DNA of 38,562 bases from Erwinia endophytica (GCF_009295515.1 NZ_RQVV01000059.1:1-38562), one strand, 5' to 3'. Positions 1 to 9,415 are shown, numbered from the stretch's first letter. Translations and numbers: made by a program. Notes: generated by a model from the sequence alone, not told the origin.

Positions 1-47
1 ATTGATGATGTTTGGTTTTGTTAAAGAAATTTAACAAAGTATGCTCC

Positions 48-278
48 AGCCCTGACTCTTACGATAATGCGCTGGCCGAGAGTATCAATGGCCTTTACAA
101 AGCGGAAGTCATACACCGTAAGAGCTGGAAAAACCACGCAGAAGTGGAGCTTGCGACACTGGCGTGGGTGGACTGGTTCAACAATCGAAGGTTACTTGAA
201 CGGCCAGGATACATACCGCCGGTAGAAGCCGAAAAAGCTTATTATGCTTCAAGTGCAAATAATGCTCTGGCAGCCTGA
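48..278 (+). pseudogene. IS3-family transposase (orfB) C-terminal remnant
   Basis: This is the last 75 or so residues of an IS3-family DDE transposase. The stretch from SYDNALAESINGLYKAEVIH onward matches the end of the integrase core, including the catalytic Glu in ALAES, and it ends at a normal stop. The catalytic Asp residues and everything upstream are missing. The residues before PDSYDNAL do not look like transposase, so the break lies near base 48. It is followed at 296-320 by an IS3-type terminal inverted repeat, so the right end of the element survives. It is the first of three consecutive broken insertion sequences and cannot transpose by itself. Confidence 0.8.
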
Positions 279-295
279 GCTTCCGGACTTAATAC

Positions 296-320
296 TCTCC
301 AAAAAAACCGGTGCGGTTCA
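296..320 (+). repeat. IS3-family right terminal inverted repeat
   Basis: The reverse complement begins TGAACCGCACCGG and ends TTGGAGA, the classic form of an IS3-family end. It lies 17 bases after the stop of the transposase remnant. The IS256-like coding fragment starts immediately after it, so this marks the junction between the two elements. The matching left end is not in the window. Confidence 0.75.
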
Positions 321-586
321 GGTCAAATCTGGCAACATTCTTCGCGTGGCCAGCGGACATCCGCAAAGTGATCTACACGACCAATGCCATTGAGTCGCTG
401 AACAGCGTGATCCGCCATGCGACCAAAAAACGTAAAGTGTTCCCAACAGACGATGCCGTGAAAAAAGTGGTGTGGCTGGCGATCCAGGCGGCGTCCCAGA
501 AATGGACCATGCCGTTGTCGAACTGGCGATTAGCAATGAGCCGTTTTATTATCGAGTTCGGTGACCGCCCGGATGGTCACTTCTGA
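321..586 (+). pseudogene. IS256-family transposase C-terminal remnant
   Basis: About 85 residues of the C-terminal part of an IS256-family (mutator-type) transposase remain. The diagnostic stretch is IRKVIYTTNAIESLNSVIRH followed by KKRKVFPTDDAVKK. It contains the conserved Glu of the C-terminal catalytic region (NAIES) and ends at a natural stop after GDRPDGHF. All upstream sequence was lost, apparently when the IS3-family element inserted at 320/321. The bases after the stop (about 587-628) look like the IS256 right end and run into a truncated IS6-family element. It is non-functional. Confidence 0.8.
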
Positions 587-629
587 GAAAAGGCGTTTAC
601 ACAAAATAGTAAACAGGGTCACTGTTAAC

Positions 630-1311
630 AGGTAAAACTGTTCTGCAGGAGACAGACCCTCCCCGCCCGGATGCCCGTACTGCCCTTTACGTATCATGTG
701 AATCAGTTCAATGCCGACCAGAATGGCCTGTGCCCGGCGGAACGACTTAAATCCCAGCATCAGCCGTATTCGGCGTTTGATATTCCGGTGATCCTGCTCA
801 ATCAAATTGTTCAGATACTTACTCTGCCTGACCTTAATGCGCTCATCGTCTTCTCTGTCGGCGTTAAGCACCGCGAGTGCTGCTGTATTCGCTCCACTTT
901 TGTCTATGGTCACTACTTCTCGCCAGCTGTGATGGCGGATGGCCTTACGAAAGAAGCGCAGGGCAGGTGCGGCATCACGCTTCGCCGTCAGCAGAAAGTC
1001 GAGGGTCTGGCCTTCGCTGTCTACTGCCCGATACAGGTATTGCCACTTGCCTCTCACCCTGATGTCCGTTTCATCCATTCGCCATCGGTGGCCATGGAAC
1101 GTTTATGCCGACGGAACGCCTTATCCAGCAGTGGGACAAGACGAATAACCCAGCGATGAAGTGTGGCATGGCCAGGCACCACGCCACGCTCTGCCATCAT
1201 CTCTTCCAGATTTCGCAGGCTGAGTGAGTACGCCAGGTACCAGCGGACACACTGGGCTATTACATCAGCGGGATCATGCAGGCGTTTGAAGGCTTTTCTG
1301 GTCAGGGACAT
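630..1311 (-). pseudogene. Frameshifted IS6-family transposase
   Basis: The N-terminal part (start at 1311, MSLTRKAFKRLHDPADVIAQ) has the usual IS6-family helix-turn-helix region, ending in WVIRLVPLLDKAFRRHK. The catalytic core continues in another frame from about 1078 as MDETDIRVRGKWQYLYRAVD, with the first catalytic Asp in MDET, the second in TIDKSGANTAAL and the Glu in NNLIEQDHRNIKRR. A one-base indel between about 1079 and 1110 breaks the gene. The normal stop after AEQFYLL is also lost, so the frame runs on into the neighbouring element. Both lesions make it a pseudogene. Confidence 0.8.
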
Positions 1312-1377
1312 GGGCAGGCAACATCACAAAAAAACAGCATGTTACCTGATGAGCCGCTTAATGCGACAGAACCGACA
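630..1377 (-). mobile_element. IS6-family insertion sequence remnant
   Basis: This region carries one IS6-family transposase on the minus strand, split by a frameshift. The outer right end, read on the minus strand from 1377, begins GGTTCTGTCGCATTAAG, which resembles an IS6-family terminal repeat. It lies 28 bases beyond the purK stop. No matching repeat is visible at the left. The transposase frame instead runs through its expected end (AEQFYLL) into sequence that belongs to the IS256 remnant. The element therefore appears truncated at its left end near base 630. No 8-bp target duplication is visible. Confidence 0.7.
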
Positions 1378-1405
1378 AATTGGCCAGGCAGCCGTACTGG
1401 ATCGA

Positions 1406-2473
1406 TTATTGTAGCTTGTCGATGGCCCAGGCAATCCCGCTGGCGTAGTCTGCAGGTAACAGCGGAGCCAGGGAGTGCAGGGCCTGCTGGAGCGAGTCGG
1501 TGCTCACATCCGACAGGTTGAGATGCCCCACTTTACGGCCCGGACGCACGGCTTTTTCGTACCAGTGTAGATGGACCAACGGTTGGTTCAGCCAGCCAGT
1601 ATTCAGCGCGGTGCCGATCAGATTCACCATCACTGACGGAGTACTCACTACCGGTTGCGGCAGCGGAAGATCCAGGATCGCGCGCAGATGCAGTTCAAAC
1701 TGGCTGATGGACGCGCCGTTTTGCGTCCAGTGTCCGCTGTTGTGTACGCGCGGCGCCAGTTCATTAATCAGTAAACCTTCTGCGACCACAAAACACTCCA
1801 TCGCCATCACGCCGACATAGTTAAGCTCATTCATGATGGCTGACAACATTGCTTCAGCCTGCTGCTGACGGGCTGTATCTGGCTGAGGCAGTACCACGCT
1901 GGTACGGAGAATACCGTCCTGGTGCAGGTTATGGGTCAGCGGGTAGAATACGGTGTTGCCATCGTACCCACGAGCACCCACCAGCGACATTTCACCAGCG
2001 AAATTGATCCCCTGTTCGACGATGCACTCGCCATAGCAGTCGTCTGGCAACGTGGCGGTCTCACCCGCGAGCAGACGCCACTGTCCACGGCCATCATACC
2101 CCCCGGTGCGGCGTTTAACGATAGCCAGTTCTCCCAGTGAAGCAAACACGTGCGGCCATTCACTGGCCGTCGCCAGCAACTGCCATGGCGCAGTCGCCAG
2201 CCCCAACTGATCCAGCAGTTGTTTTTGTGTCAGGCGGTCGGCCAGACGAGGGAAAATATCACGGTTAACAAAAGCCGGGTGGCTGGCCAGTTCGCGCGTC
2301 AGGGCGGTTTCTGGCCAGCGTTCAATTTCAGCGGTGATCACGCTTTGATGGATCGGCAATGCTTCCGGTTCTGCGTCCAGCCCAACAGGATAAACTGCGA
2401 TACCTAATGGCTCGCCAGCCTGGCGGAGCATCCGGCCCAACTGACCGTTTCCTAATACGCAAACTGGCTTCAT
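1406..2473 (-). CDS. purK: N5-carboxyaminoimidazole ribonucleotide synthase
   Basis: PurK uses ATP and bicarbonate to convert 5-aminoimidazole ribonucleotide to N5-CAIR in de novo purine synthesis. It is a cytosolic ATP-grasp enzyme that passes product to PurE. The 355-residue protein starts [20 protein letters not shown] and keeps the ATP-grasp signatures [26 protein letters not shown] and [15 protein letters not shown]. Its length equals that of the E. coli enzyme. Its start overlaps the purE stop by 4 bases, giving a translationally coupled purEK operon. The broken IS6-family element ends 28 bases past its stop, so any native downstream sequence or terminator has been displaced. The coding sequence itself appears intact. 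Confidence 0.97.
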   Translation of the reverse strand: MKPVCVLGNGQLGRMLRQAGEPLGIAVYPVGLDAEPEALPIHQSVITAEIERWPETALTRELASHPAFVNRDIFPRLADRLTQKQLLDQLGLATAPWQLLATASEWPHVFASLGELAIVKRRTGGYDGRGQWRLLAGETATLPDDCYGECIVEQGINFAGEMSLVGARGYDGNTVFYPLTHNLHQDGILRTSVVLPQPDTARQQQAEAMLSAIMNELNYVGVMAMECFVVAEGLLINELAPRVHNSGHWTQNGASISQFELHLRAILDLPLPQPVVSTPSVMVNLIGTALNTGWLNQPLVHLHWYEKAVRPGRKVGHLNLSDVSTDSLQQALHSLAPLLPADYASGIAWAIDKLQ

Positions 2474-2979
2474 GCGTCCTCCCGCGGATCCGGGGTGTTC
2501 AGCACCTCATCAGTCTGACTTTGACGCCAGGCGGAAAGGCGTGAGGCCAGTTCAGTATCATGCAACGCCAGAATCTGGGCCGCCAGTAATGCCGCGTTAG
2601 CCGCACCGGCTTTGCCAATCGCCAGGGTCCCGACCGGGATTCCGCGCGGCATCTGCACAATGGAATAGAGGCTGTCCACCCCGTTCAGTGCGGCGCTCTG
2701 CACCGGTACGCCCAATACCGGCACCAGCGTTTTGGCGGCCAGCATGCCTGGGAGATGGGCGGCTCCGCCTGCGCCCGCAATAATCACCTGAAAACCGTTA
2801 TCCGCGGCCTGTTCGGCAAAACTGAACAGCTTGTCCGGCGTACGGTGCGCTGAAACCACTTCGCAATGGAATGGCACAGCCAGACGGGTGAGGATTTCCG
2901 CGGCAAATTGCATGGTGGCCCAGTCACTTTTGGAACCCATGACAATAGCAATGCGGGCCGGTACGGCGTTGGATGACAT
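2470..2979 (-). CDS. purE: N5-CAIR mutase (class I PurE)
   Basis: PurE converts N5-CAIR to 4-carboxy-aminoimidazole ribonucleotide, the step after PurK in purine synthesis. The start at 2979 gives 169 residues beginning [20 protein letters not shown], the same length as E. coli PurE. An in-frame ATG 27 bases upstream would add nine residues not found in the family, and AGGAG precedes the shorter start. Class I features are present: GSKSDW near the N-terminus, [10 protein letters not shown], and the [11 protein letters not shown] active-site loop. It is the first gene of the purEK operon. Transcription should come from the PurR-controlled promoter at 3052-3089. Confidence 0.97.
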   Translation of the reverse strand: MSSNAVPARIAIVMGSKSDWATMQFAAEILTRLAVPFHCEVVSAHRTPDKLFSFAEQAADNGFQVIIAGAGGAAHLPGMLAAKTLVPVLGVPVQSAALNGVDSLYSIVQMPRGIPVGTLAIGKAGAANAALLAAQILALHDTELASRLSAWRQSQTDEVLNTPDPREDA

Positions 2980-3051
2980 GCGGGTCTGACTCCTGTGATA
3001 GTACAAACGTCATCTGAAAGCAGCTCGGACAGTCAGATGGGAAGGGCTGAG

Positions 3052-3089
3052 AGAATACCATGACTCCACAGCAAGGAAAACGGTTGCGT
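3052..3089 (-). promoter_or_regulatory. purEK promoter with PurR operator
   Basis: On the minus strand, ACGCAACCGTTTTCCT (3074-3089) fits the 16-bp PurR operator consensus. A possible -35 (TTTTCC, 3075-3080) lies inside the operator, and a -10 (TATTCT, 3052-3057) follows after exactly 17 bases. This geometry means PurR bound with hypoxanthine or guanine would block RNA polymerase, as is known for purEK in E. coli. The operator match is strong; the exact -35 and -10 boxes are inferred. Confidence 0.85.
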
Positions 3090-3124
3090 AGGCGTCAGGA
3101 GAGGATAAGCGGCATTTTTTAACG

Positions 3125-3850
3125 TCAGAATGGGAAGAATATCAGTACGGTTTCGTTCTCGCTCACGCGGATCATTGAGCCTTGCGTATGCCAGGCTCCC
3201 AGAACCAGGCGTTCTGCGGATTCGCCATTTATCGTCAACGGATGAACGGCTGGACGATGAGTATGACCATGGATCAGACAGCGGACATGATGGCGTGACA
3301 TGGCTTGTTTCACTGCGTCGGCATTGACGTCCATGATGGTCATATCTTTGCTGCTGTTGGCTTGTTTGCTCCCGGCCCGCATTCTCGCGGCGATGTGTTT
3401 GCGGATAAACAGCGGTAAAGCGAGGAACAGGGTTTGTAGCCAGGGTTGATGTACGCGATGACGAAAGCGCTGATAGCCTTTATCATCGGTACACAGCGTG
3501 TCACCATGCATAATCAGAATACGCTTGCCGTAAAGCTCCAGTCGCTTTTCTTCCGGCAATAATGTCATGCCGCAGGACTGGGCAAAACGTTTGCCAACCA
3601 GAAAATCACGATTGCCGTGGATAAAATAGCAGGGCGTACCCGAACGGGTTAATGTACGCAGTTCGGCGGCAATTTCAGCATGCAATGGCGCGGGGTCATC
3701 ATCGCCAATCCATGCTTCAAACAGGTCGCCCAGGATATACAGTGCCTCGGCCTGGCGTGCATCACGCTTTAAAAAAGCAAGAAAACCGGCAGTGATTGCC
3801 GGTTCTTCTTCGCACAGATGTAAATCGGCGATGAATAGCGAGTGAGGCAT
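3125..3850 (-). CDS. lpxH: UDP-2,3-diacylglucosamine diphosphatase
   Basis: LpxH hydrolyses UDP-2,3-diacylglucosamine to lipid X and UMP, the fourth step of lipid A synthesis, at the inner face of the cytoplasmic membrane. The 241-residue protein has the calcineurin-type metallophosphatase motifs in order: DLHL (residues 9-12), [11 protein letters not shown] (from 41), GNRD (79-82) and HGHTHRP near 195. The basic, hydrophobic insert ([22 protein letters not shown]) is the membrane and lipid-binding cap. Length and sequence closely match the E. coli enzyme. Its start shares one base with the ppiB stop, so the two genes form one minus-strand operon. Confidence 0.96.
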   Translation of the reverse strand: MPHSLFIADLHLCEEEPAITAGFLAFLKRDARQAEALYILGDLFEAWIGDDDPAPLHAEIAAELRTLTRSGTPCYFIHGNRDFLVGKRFAQSCGMTLLPEEKRLELYGKRILIMHGDTLCTDDKGYQRFRHRVHQPWLQTLFLALPLFIRKHIAARMRAGSKQANSSKDMTIMDVNADAVKQAMSRHHVRCLIHGHTHRPAVHPLTINGESAERLVLGAWHTQGSMIRVSENETVLIFFPF

Positions 3851-4344
3851 TATTCGCTGATAATGACTTTCTGGATCACCACATCATCTTTCGGTACATC
3901 CTGGTGCATACCACTGCGCCCGGTAGGAACGGCTTTGATTTTTTCAACCACATCCATGCCTTCCACCACTTCAGCAAAAACACAGTAACCCCAGCCTTGC
4001 AAGCTTTCGTCACGGAAATTGAGGAAATCGTTGTCAGCCACGTTGATAAAAAACTGAGCCGTTGCTGAGTGAGGCGCCTGAGTACGGGCCATCGCCAGGG
4101 TGCCTTTGGTGTTTTTCAGGCCATTGTTTGCTTCGTTACGGATTTCTGCTTTGGTACTTTTCTGCCGCATGCCGGGTTCAAAACCGCCGCCCTGGATCAT
4201 AAAGCCGTTGATGACACGGTGGAAAATTGTGTTGTCGTAAAAGCCTTCGCGGCAGTAATCCAGGAAGTTTTTAACAGTGGCAGGCGCTTTGTCATCAAAG
4301 GTTTTGATGACGATATCGCCATGATTAGTCTGGAAAGTGACCAT
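3850..4344 (-). CDS. ppiB: Peptidyl-prolyl cis-trans isomerase B (cyclophilin)
   Basis: PpiB is the cytosolic cyclophilin that speeds cis-trans isomerisation of prolyl bonds during folding. The 164-residue protein has the cyclophilin core [13 protein letters not shown] with the catalytic Arg, then [16 protein letters not shown] and the end GMDVVEKIK. There is no signal peptide, which distinguishes it from the periplasmic PpiA. Its length equals that of E. coli PpiB. It is the first gene of the ppiB-lpxH pair and is divergent from cysS; the 233-base gap at 4345-4577 must hold both promoters. Confidence 0.96.
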   Translation of the reverse strand: MVTFQTNHGDIVIKTFDDKAPATVKNFLDYCREGFYDNTIFHRVINGFMIQGGGFEPGMRQKSTKAEIRNEANNGLKNTKGTLAMARTQAPHSATAQFFINVADNDFLNFRDESLQGWGYCVFAEVVEGMDVVEKIKAVPTGRSGMHQDVPKDDVVIQKVIISE

Positions 4345-4577
4345 GTTTTCATCCTGTAAAGGTTGAAGTGGTTAACGGTAAGCAGAGGTCGCCACAGGCG
4401 TCAGCTCGCTTTTAACAGACGGCTTTTATATCACAAAATGTGATGATGAGTCAGCATTGCCGCATAAACGGAAATGAGTATGGTCTTGTTTTGCGTAGCG
4501 CTTGTGCTAACAATACGTCAGAATATGGCTTTCACCGGTAATATACCCCGTACACGCTAAAAAAACGGAATGTCTCA

Positions 4578-5966
4578 ATGCTTAAGATTTTCAACACCCT
4601 GAGTCGCCAAAAAGAGGAATTTAAACCGATCCACGCCGAACAAATCGGTATGTACGTGTGCGGCATTACCGTTTATGACTTGTGCCATATTGGTCATGGA
4701 CGAACTTTTGTGGCTTTCGACGTGGTGGCTCGTTACCTGCGTTATCTGGGATATTCGCTGAAGTACGTGCGTAATATCACTGATATTGATGACAAAATTA
4801 TCAAACGGGCTAATGAAAATGGTGAAACGGTAGACGATCTGACCGGGCGGATGATTGCTGAGATGCACGCTGATTTTGCGGCGCTGAATATCCTGCCACC
4901 AGATCAGGAACCGCGAGCGACGCGTCATATTGCTGAAATTATCGCGCTGGTCGCCAGATTGCTTGACCGTGGTCATGCCTATGTTGCCAGCAATGGCGAC
5001 GTGATGTTTTCCGTAGAAAGTGATCCGGATTACGGCCTGCTTTCCCGCCAGGATCTGGCACAGTTGCAAGCTGGTGCGCGTGTGGAAGTGGCGGCAGATG
5101 TGAAGCGTAATCCGATGGACTTTGTGCTGTGGAAAATGTCGAAACCCGATGAGCCAAGCTGGCCCTCTCCATGGGGGGCTGGTCGTCCGGGATGGCACAT
5201 TGAGTGTTCCGCCATGAACTGTAAGCAACTGGGCGAGCATTTTGATATTCACGGCGGGGGATCTGACTTGATGTTTCCACACCATGAAAACGAAATCGCT
5301 CAGTCGTCCTGTGCGCACGACGGCCCGTACGTTAACTATTGGATGCATTCTGGCATGGTGATGGTTGATCGCGAGAAAATGTCCAAATCGCTGAATAACT
5401 TCTTTACCGTGCGTGACGTGTTGGCGCATTACGATGCTGAAACGGTGCGTTACTTCCTGATGTCAGGCCATTATCGCAGCCAGTTGAATTATGGCGAAGA
5501 TAATCTGAAGCAGGCGCGTGCCGCGCTGGAGCGTCTCTACACCGCGCTACGCAATACCGATGCTTCTGCTGCCGCGGTGGGAGGTGAAGTCTTTGAAGCC
5601 CGCTTTCGTGAGGCGATGGACGACGATTTCAACACGCCAGAGGCCTATTCAGTCCTGTTCGATATGGCGCGCGAAGTGAATCGATTGAAGGCGGAAGACA
5701 CGACAACGGCGGATGGTTTGGCCGCGAAGCTGCGTCAACTGGCGGGTGTGCTGGGGCTGCTGGAGCAGGATCCTGAGCTGTTCTTACAAAGTGGTGCGCA
5801 GGGTAACGATGATGAAGTCGCTGAAATTGAAGCATTGATTAAAATGCGTAACGATGCACGTAAAGAGAAGAACTGGGCGCAGGCTGATGTGGCGCGCGAC
5901 AAGTTAAACGCGCTGGGTATTATTTTGGAAGATGGCCCACAGGGTACAACCTGGCGCCGTAAGTAA
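4578..5966 (+). CDS. cysS: Cysteinyl-tRNA synthetase
   Basis: CysS charges tRNA-Cys with cysteine in the cytosol; it is essential and class I. The 462-residue protein shows the zinc-binding Cys in YVCGITVYD (Cys28), the HIGH motif at residues 37-40, the [14 protein letters not shown] zinc and substrate region, [18 protein letters not shown], and KMSKS near residue 266. The C-terminal anticodon-binding domain ends with GTTWRRK. Length is within one residue of the E. coli protein. A weak hairpin, GCCTCC with GGGGGC (5990-6007), lies just downstream and could help end the transcript. Confidence 0.97.
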   Translation: MLKIFNTLSRQKEEFKPIHAEQIGMYVCGITVYDLCHIGHGRTFVAFDVVARYLRYLGYSLKYVRNITDIDDKIIKRANENGETVDDLTGRMIAEMHADFAALNILPPDQEPRATRHIAEIIALVARLLDRGHAYVASNGDVMFSVESDPDYGLLSRQDLAQLQAGARVEVAADVKRNPMDFVLWKMSKPDEPSWPSPWGAGRPGWHIECSAMNCKQLGEHFDIHGGGSDLMFPHHENEIAQSSCAHDGPYVNYWMHSGMVMVDREKMSKSLNNFFTVRDVLAHYDAETVRYFLMSGHYRSQLNYGEDNLKQARAALERLYTALRNTDASAAAVGGEVFEARFREAMDDDFNTPEAYSVLFDMAREVNRLKAEDTTTADGLAAKLRQLAGVLGLLEQDPELFLQSGAQGNDDEVAEIEALIKMRNDARKEKNWAQADVARDKLNALGIILEDGPQGTTWRRK

Positions 5967-6368
5967 GTATTTTCCTTTAATCCCTTTATGCCTCCTTAAT
6001 TGGGGGCGTAATGCTTTTAGTATTAGGTGAAAATATGTTGAGAGAGGTTGCCAGTAAAATAAAATTTATTAAAAATAGTAGAACGATTAAATCATTCAGT
6101 TAATTATCGCTTCCTGTTATAAGAAGTAATAACGATTAAACGAACCTTCCTGATGGATATATTTTTTCTTTTTGCGATCGAGAATAGATCTTGAAAATAA
6201 ATTTTATGGAATTGCAGAAAAATACTTTGATGTTATCCACTAAATTTAACTAATTAGATTGTTTATCATCATCACACTCCTCATCATCATCGTTCCTAAA
6301 GTTACCAGAACATACCCATTCTGGCAGCCATAACAAGGACAATTAACCTGACCTACAAAGGAATGATG
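5967..6368. other. AT-rich intergenic region after cysS
   Basis: About 400 bases contain no convincing gene. There is a weak hairpin at 5990-6007 after cysS, then a very AT-rich stretch (about 6040-6250) typical of promoter or acquired DNA. Just before the next gene, AAGGA at 6358-6362 is a good ribosome-binding site. Short frames on either strand here have no ribosome-binding site or recognisable protein. Confidence 0.6.
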
Positions 6369-7214
6369 ATGAAAATACAATTTCTGGGATCGGCTGCCTC
6401 TGAAGGTATCCCGAACCCCTTTTGTCGCTGTGATTACTGCCAAAAAGTCAGATCTCATCCGGGGAAAGATCAGCGAAGCCGCTCTTCTGTATTGATCGAT
6501 GATGTGATGTTAATTGATATAGCACCGGAGTTTAGTCAGCAACTGCTGCGTGAGGGATTGGATGCGTGTGGCATTACTGATTTATTGGTCACCCATACCC
6601 ACCCCGATCATTTCAATGTTGGCGATCTCTATGCCCGTATGGAAGGTTATGGGCTGACTATCGATAATCCTTTACATATTTGGGGTAACGATCGGGCCAT
6701 TAATGGTTGTATGGACGTTTTACCTGGCTACAGCGACGCACGATTCATTTTCCATCGCTTAATCCCTTTTGTCTCCGTTGAAAGCGGGGAATATCGCATT
6801 ACGCCGCTGTTGGCAAATCATGCTAAATGGGAAACCTGCTTCCTCTATCTGATTGAAAAGGAAGGCGTCAGCCTGTTGTATGGCCATGACTCCGGTTGGT
6901 ATCCCGAACTGACCTGGCTGTGGCTGGAAGGGAAAAGGCTCGATGGTGTGATCGTGGAATGCACCTATGGTCAACATGGCGTTATACGCAGTGATAACCA
7001 TATGAATCTGGCTACCGTTTTTGCGGTACAGGAGCGTTTACAAACAATTGGATGCTTGCATCCGGGCAGTCAGATGGCGCTTTCGCATCTGTCCCATACC
7101 GGTGGTTTACTGCATGCTGAACTGGAAGCGGCCTGCGCAGGCAAAAATCTGACCGTAGCCTGGGATGGGTTGGTTATCAACCTTGCCGAAGGAGGATGCC
7201 ATGACCGCCATTAA
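6369..7214 (+). CDS. PhnP-like metallo-beta-lactamase-fold phosphodiesterase
   Basis: The 281-residue protein is a metallo-beta-lactamase-fold hydrolase of the PhnP type. It has the metal site THTHPDH (H76, H78, D80, H81), a later Asp ligand in YGHDSGW and a conserved HLSHTGG. It also has the extra N-terminal zinc cluster NPFCRCDYC (C19, C21, C24) typical of PhnP. PhnP is a phosphodiesterase for cyclic ribosyl phosphates in phosphonate breakdown; this protein is not next to phn genes, so the substrate is unknown. Three ATGs occur in a row; the third, at 6369, has the best spacing from AAGGA. It overlaps the permease gene by 14 bases, which suggests one operon and a nucleoside-like or ribose-phosphate substrate. 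Confidence 0.8.
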   Translation: MKIQFLGSAASEGIPNPFCRCDYCQKVRSHPGKDQRSRSSVLIDDVMLIDIAPEFSQQLLREGLDACGITDLLVTHTHPDHFNVGDLYARMEGYGLTIDNPLHIWGNDRAINGCMDVLPGYSDARFIFHRLIPFVSVESGEYRITPLLANHAKWETCFLYLIEKEGVSLLYGHDSGWYPELTWLWLEGKRLDGVIVECTYGQHGVIRSDNHMNLATVFAVQERLQTIGCLHPGSQMALSHLSHTGGLLHAELEAACAGKNLTVAWDGLVINLAEGGCHDRH

Positions 7215-8436
7215 AACGCCACGTCTGCTACTGATGATGTTCCTGCAGTACTTTATGCAGGGAGCCTGGAATATGACGATGGGGCTGGTGCTGAGTACCT
7301 ATGGCATGGCAAATATTATCGGCACGTCCTATGCCTTACTCGGTCTGGCTACGATGCTTTCGCCGTTACTGATTGGCATGGTAGCGGATCGCTTTTTTGC
7401 TTCGCAGAAGATTATGGGCATGTTGCATCTGGTGAATGCTGCGCTGTTGTTTTTCGTACCGTACTTTATTACCTCGCAGAACACCGGCATGACGTTGTTG
7501 ATGATTTTCCTGGTCGGATTATTGTTTTATCCCACCACCGCACTGGCAAACAGTATCAGTTTTAGTCATATCAACGGGGTTAAAAATTTCCCCTTTATTC
7601 GCGTATTCGGTACGTTCGGTTTTATGGCGATGGGCTTTATCATTGGCCAGATGGGGTATTCTGGCGACGTGACTACCTGGTATATCGCCTCCGGTGTAGG
7701 TATTATTATCGGCCTGTATTGTTTTACCCTTCCCAATACGCCACCGAAGGCGAAAAGCGTGCCTTTTTCTCTACGCGATTTACTCTGCCTGGATGCGCTG
7801 GCGTTATTTAAAGACCGAAATTTTACGTTGCTGATGGTCAGTATTCTTTTTCTGATGATCCCAAAAACGGCCTATTCCGCGTATATCCCGGTATTTCTCA
7901 AAGCGCTGGGATTTGAAAATGCGGCAACCATGATGCAAATAGGGATCGCCAGCGAAGTGATCTTTATGTTCCTGCTCTCCTGGTTCTTACTGCGGGCAGG
8001 GTTTAAGTTCATCCTGCTGGCAGGGGCTGTTTGCTGGGTGGTTCGCTCGTTACTTTTCGCTAACGTGGCGCTGAACGGCAGCATGATATTGATTGTCGCT
8101 GGCTTGCTGCTACAGGGTTTCTGCTGGGACTTCTTTTTTACCGCGGCAGATATCTATGTCGATCGTAAAGCGAAACCGGAAATCAAAGCCCAGGCGCAAA
8201 GTCTGCGCTTTATGGTTTCTAATGGTTTTGGGTTGCTGTTTGCCTCAACTATTTGTGGCACGTTGTTTAACCGGACGGTGGGTGGACAGGGGGCCGAATT
8301 GTTGCCGCAATGGTTCAGCTTCTGGGGGTTTGCTGCTGCAGTCGCCGGTGTGGTTTCGTTACTGTTCTTCCTGTTGTTCAGGGATGATAAGGCGGATGTT
8401 GTTGAAGTGGTTCCAGCCGTTCAGGAATCCGCGTGA
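7201..8436 (+). CDS. MFS permease, nucleoside:H+ symporter family
   Basis: This is a 411-residue inner-membrane protein with about twelve hydrophobic segments and no signal peptide. The start region RLLLMMFLQYFMQGAW resembles the opening helix of NupG and XapB (SFLQYFIWGSW in XapB), and MVADRFF is the MFS loop 2-3 motif. The overall hydrophobic pattern and length fit the nucleoside:H+ symporter branch of the major facilitator superfamily. The start at 7201 is chosen because GGAGG lies just upstream; it overlaps the end of the PhnP-like gene by 14 bases. Substrate is not certain; purine or pyrimidine nucleosides are the best family-based guess. Confidence 0.82.
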   Translation: MTAIKTPRLLLMMFLQYFMQGAWNMTMGLVLSTYGMANIIGTSYALLGLATMLSPLLIGMVADRFFASQKIMGMLHLVNAALLFFVPYFITSQNTGMTLLMIFLVGLLFYPTTALANSISFSHINGVKNFPFIRVFGTFGFMAMGFIIGQMGYSGDVTTWYIASGVGIIIGLYCFTLPNTPPKAKSVPFSLRDLLCLDALALFKDRNFTLLMVSILFLMIPKTAYSAYIPVFLKALGFENAATMMQIGIASEVIFMFLLSWFLLRAGFKFILLAGAVCWVVRSLLFANVALNGSMILIVAGLLLQGFCWDFFFTAADIYVDRKAKPEIKAQAQSLRFMVSNGFGLLFASTICGTLFNRTVGGQGAELLPQWFSFWGFAAAVAGVVSLLFFLLFRDDKADVVEVVPAVQESA

Positions 8437-8459
8437 TGTTATCAGCAGGAGGCTGAGAG

Positions 8460-9173
8460 ATGGAACAGTGGATGACATTCATCGGAGGGATTGGGGGGCA
8501 TCCGTGGCTGACCCTCGCAAAAATTTCTCTGGCATTTGTACTGGGGGGCGTCATTGGGCTGGAAAGGGAATCGAAAGGGAAACCGGTTGGTTTTAAAACC
8601 TGTGTGATTATCGCGGTAGCCAGCGGACTGATGACCGATATTTCGATTCAGTCAGCGGAGTATTACGCCGGGATCTCCGAGAATATCCGCAGTGATCCCA
8701 TGCGTCTGGCGGCTCAGATCATCAGTGGTGTTGGTTTTCTGGGGGCTGGGGTGATTCTGCATCGCCGCGATGACGCGATCTCCGGTCTGACTACGGCGGC
8801 AATCATTTGGGCATCAGCAGGCGTAGGGATCGCCTGTGGTGCCAGCTTTTATTTGCATGCATTGCTAATGACGGTGCTGCTACTACTGGCGATCAATATC
8901 AGTCCTTATCTTTTTATGCATCAGGCTATCCAGCCGTTACAGGGCAGGGTAACTGTCAGATTGATCCTGGTGGACAAAGCCGCGTTGCCGCTGGTGATGG
9001 CGCAAGTTCAGCAGGGAAAAACCTCGCTGGATGCAGTCAGCGTCCGGGACCGGAAAAATCATAAGATCGAATTGGTGATGAAGCTGATGATCAGAAAAGG
9101 GCGGTCAGTGGATGAGCTTTATGGGATGTTCAGCAGTATTGAGTCGGTATACGCGGTGGCTTTTGAAGGGTAA
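8460..9173 (+). CDS. MgtC/SapB-family membrane protein
   Basis: The 237-residue protein has an N-terminal MgtC domain with four or five membrane helices. Family signatures are GGVIGLERE, GFKTCVIIAVASGLMT and GVGFLGAGVILH. The C-terminal 90 residues form a soluble ACT-like domain, as in Salmonella MgtC. Family members include MgtC, linked to survival in macrophages and Mg2+-limited growth through ATP synthase inhibition, but many chromosomal paralogues have no assigned role. The gene starts 23 bases after the permease with GGAGG spaced well before ATG, so it is probably the third gene of the operon. It is not next to mgtB, so calling it mgtC itself would be unsafe. Confidence 0.85.
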   Translation: MEQWMTFIGGIGGHPWLTLAKISLAFVLGGVIGLERESKGKPVGFKTCVIIAVASGLMTDISIQSAEYYAGISENIRSDPMRLAAQIISGVGFLGAGVILHRRDDAISGLTTAAIIWASAGVGIACGASFYLHALLMTVLLLLAINISPYLFMHQAIQPLQGRVTVRLILVDKAALPLVMAQVQQGKTSLDAVSVRDRKNHKIELVMKLMIRKGRSVDELYGMFSSIESVYAVAFEG

Positions 9174-9176
9174 AAA

Positions 9177-9198
9177 ATGCCGGGATCGTTCCCGGCAT
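9177..9198 (-). terminator. Rho-independent terminator of folD-ybcJ
   Basis: Minus-strand reading gives ATGCCGGGA, a four-base loop, TCCCGGCAT, then six T residues. The nine-base GC-rich stem plus T-run is a standard intrinsic terminator, placed 5 bases past the ybcJ stop. The stem may also catch plus-strand transcription from the MgtC-like gene, but no T-run follows on that side. Confidence 0.85.
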
Positions 9199-9202
9199 CG
9201 AC

Positions 9203-9415
9203 TTAGTTGATAACGTTTATGGACATTCCGTTAAAGTTGACCTGCTGACCTGCAACGATTTTGCAGCGTTTGCGGGTTTCCACTTTGCCGTCAACTTTGA
9301 CCTGGCCGTCGGCGATGGCATCTTTCGCCGCACCACCGCTTTCGGCCCAACCTTCCAGTTTCAGCAAATCGCACAGATCAACGTGGGGATGCTTTCCCAG
9401 GGAGAACGTTGCCAT
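9203..9415 (-). CDS. ybcJ: S4-domain RNA-binding protein YbcJ
   Basis: This 70-residue protein is essentially a single S4 RNA-binding domain. The core LCDLLKLEGWAESGGAAKDA then GQVKVDGKVETRKRCKIVAG is the S4 signature. It corresponds in length and neighbourhood to E. coli YbcJ, which lies directly downstream of folD. Its start shares one base with the folD stop, so it is co-transcribed and translationally coupled. The precise RNA target is not established; the basic surface and S4 fold suggest ribosome or structured RNA binding. Confidence 0.93.
   Translation of the reverse strand: MATFSLGKHPHVDLCDLLKLEGWAESGGAAKDAIADGQVKVDGKVETRKRCKIVAGQQVNFNGMSINVIN

Noticed and set aside
671-1159. Plus-strand open frames across the IS6-family region
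   Set aside because: They are antisense to the recognisable IS6-family transposase on the minus strand.
4575-5429. 284-residue minus-strand open frame opposite cysS
   Set aside because: Antisense shadow of cysS; composition and lack of motifs are not protein-like.
8460-9173. Calling the MgtC-family gene mgtC of a virulence locus
   Set aside because: There is no mgtB or other Mg2+-regulated virulence gene nearby; only family membership is supported.
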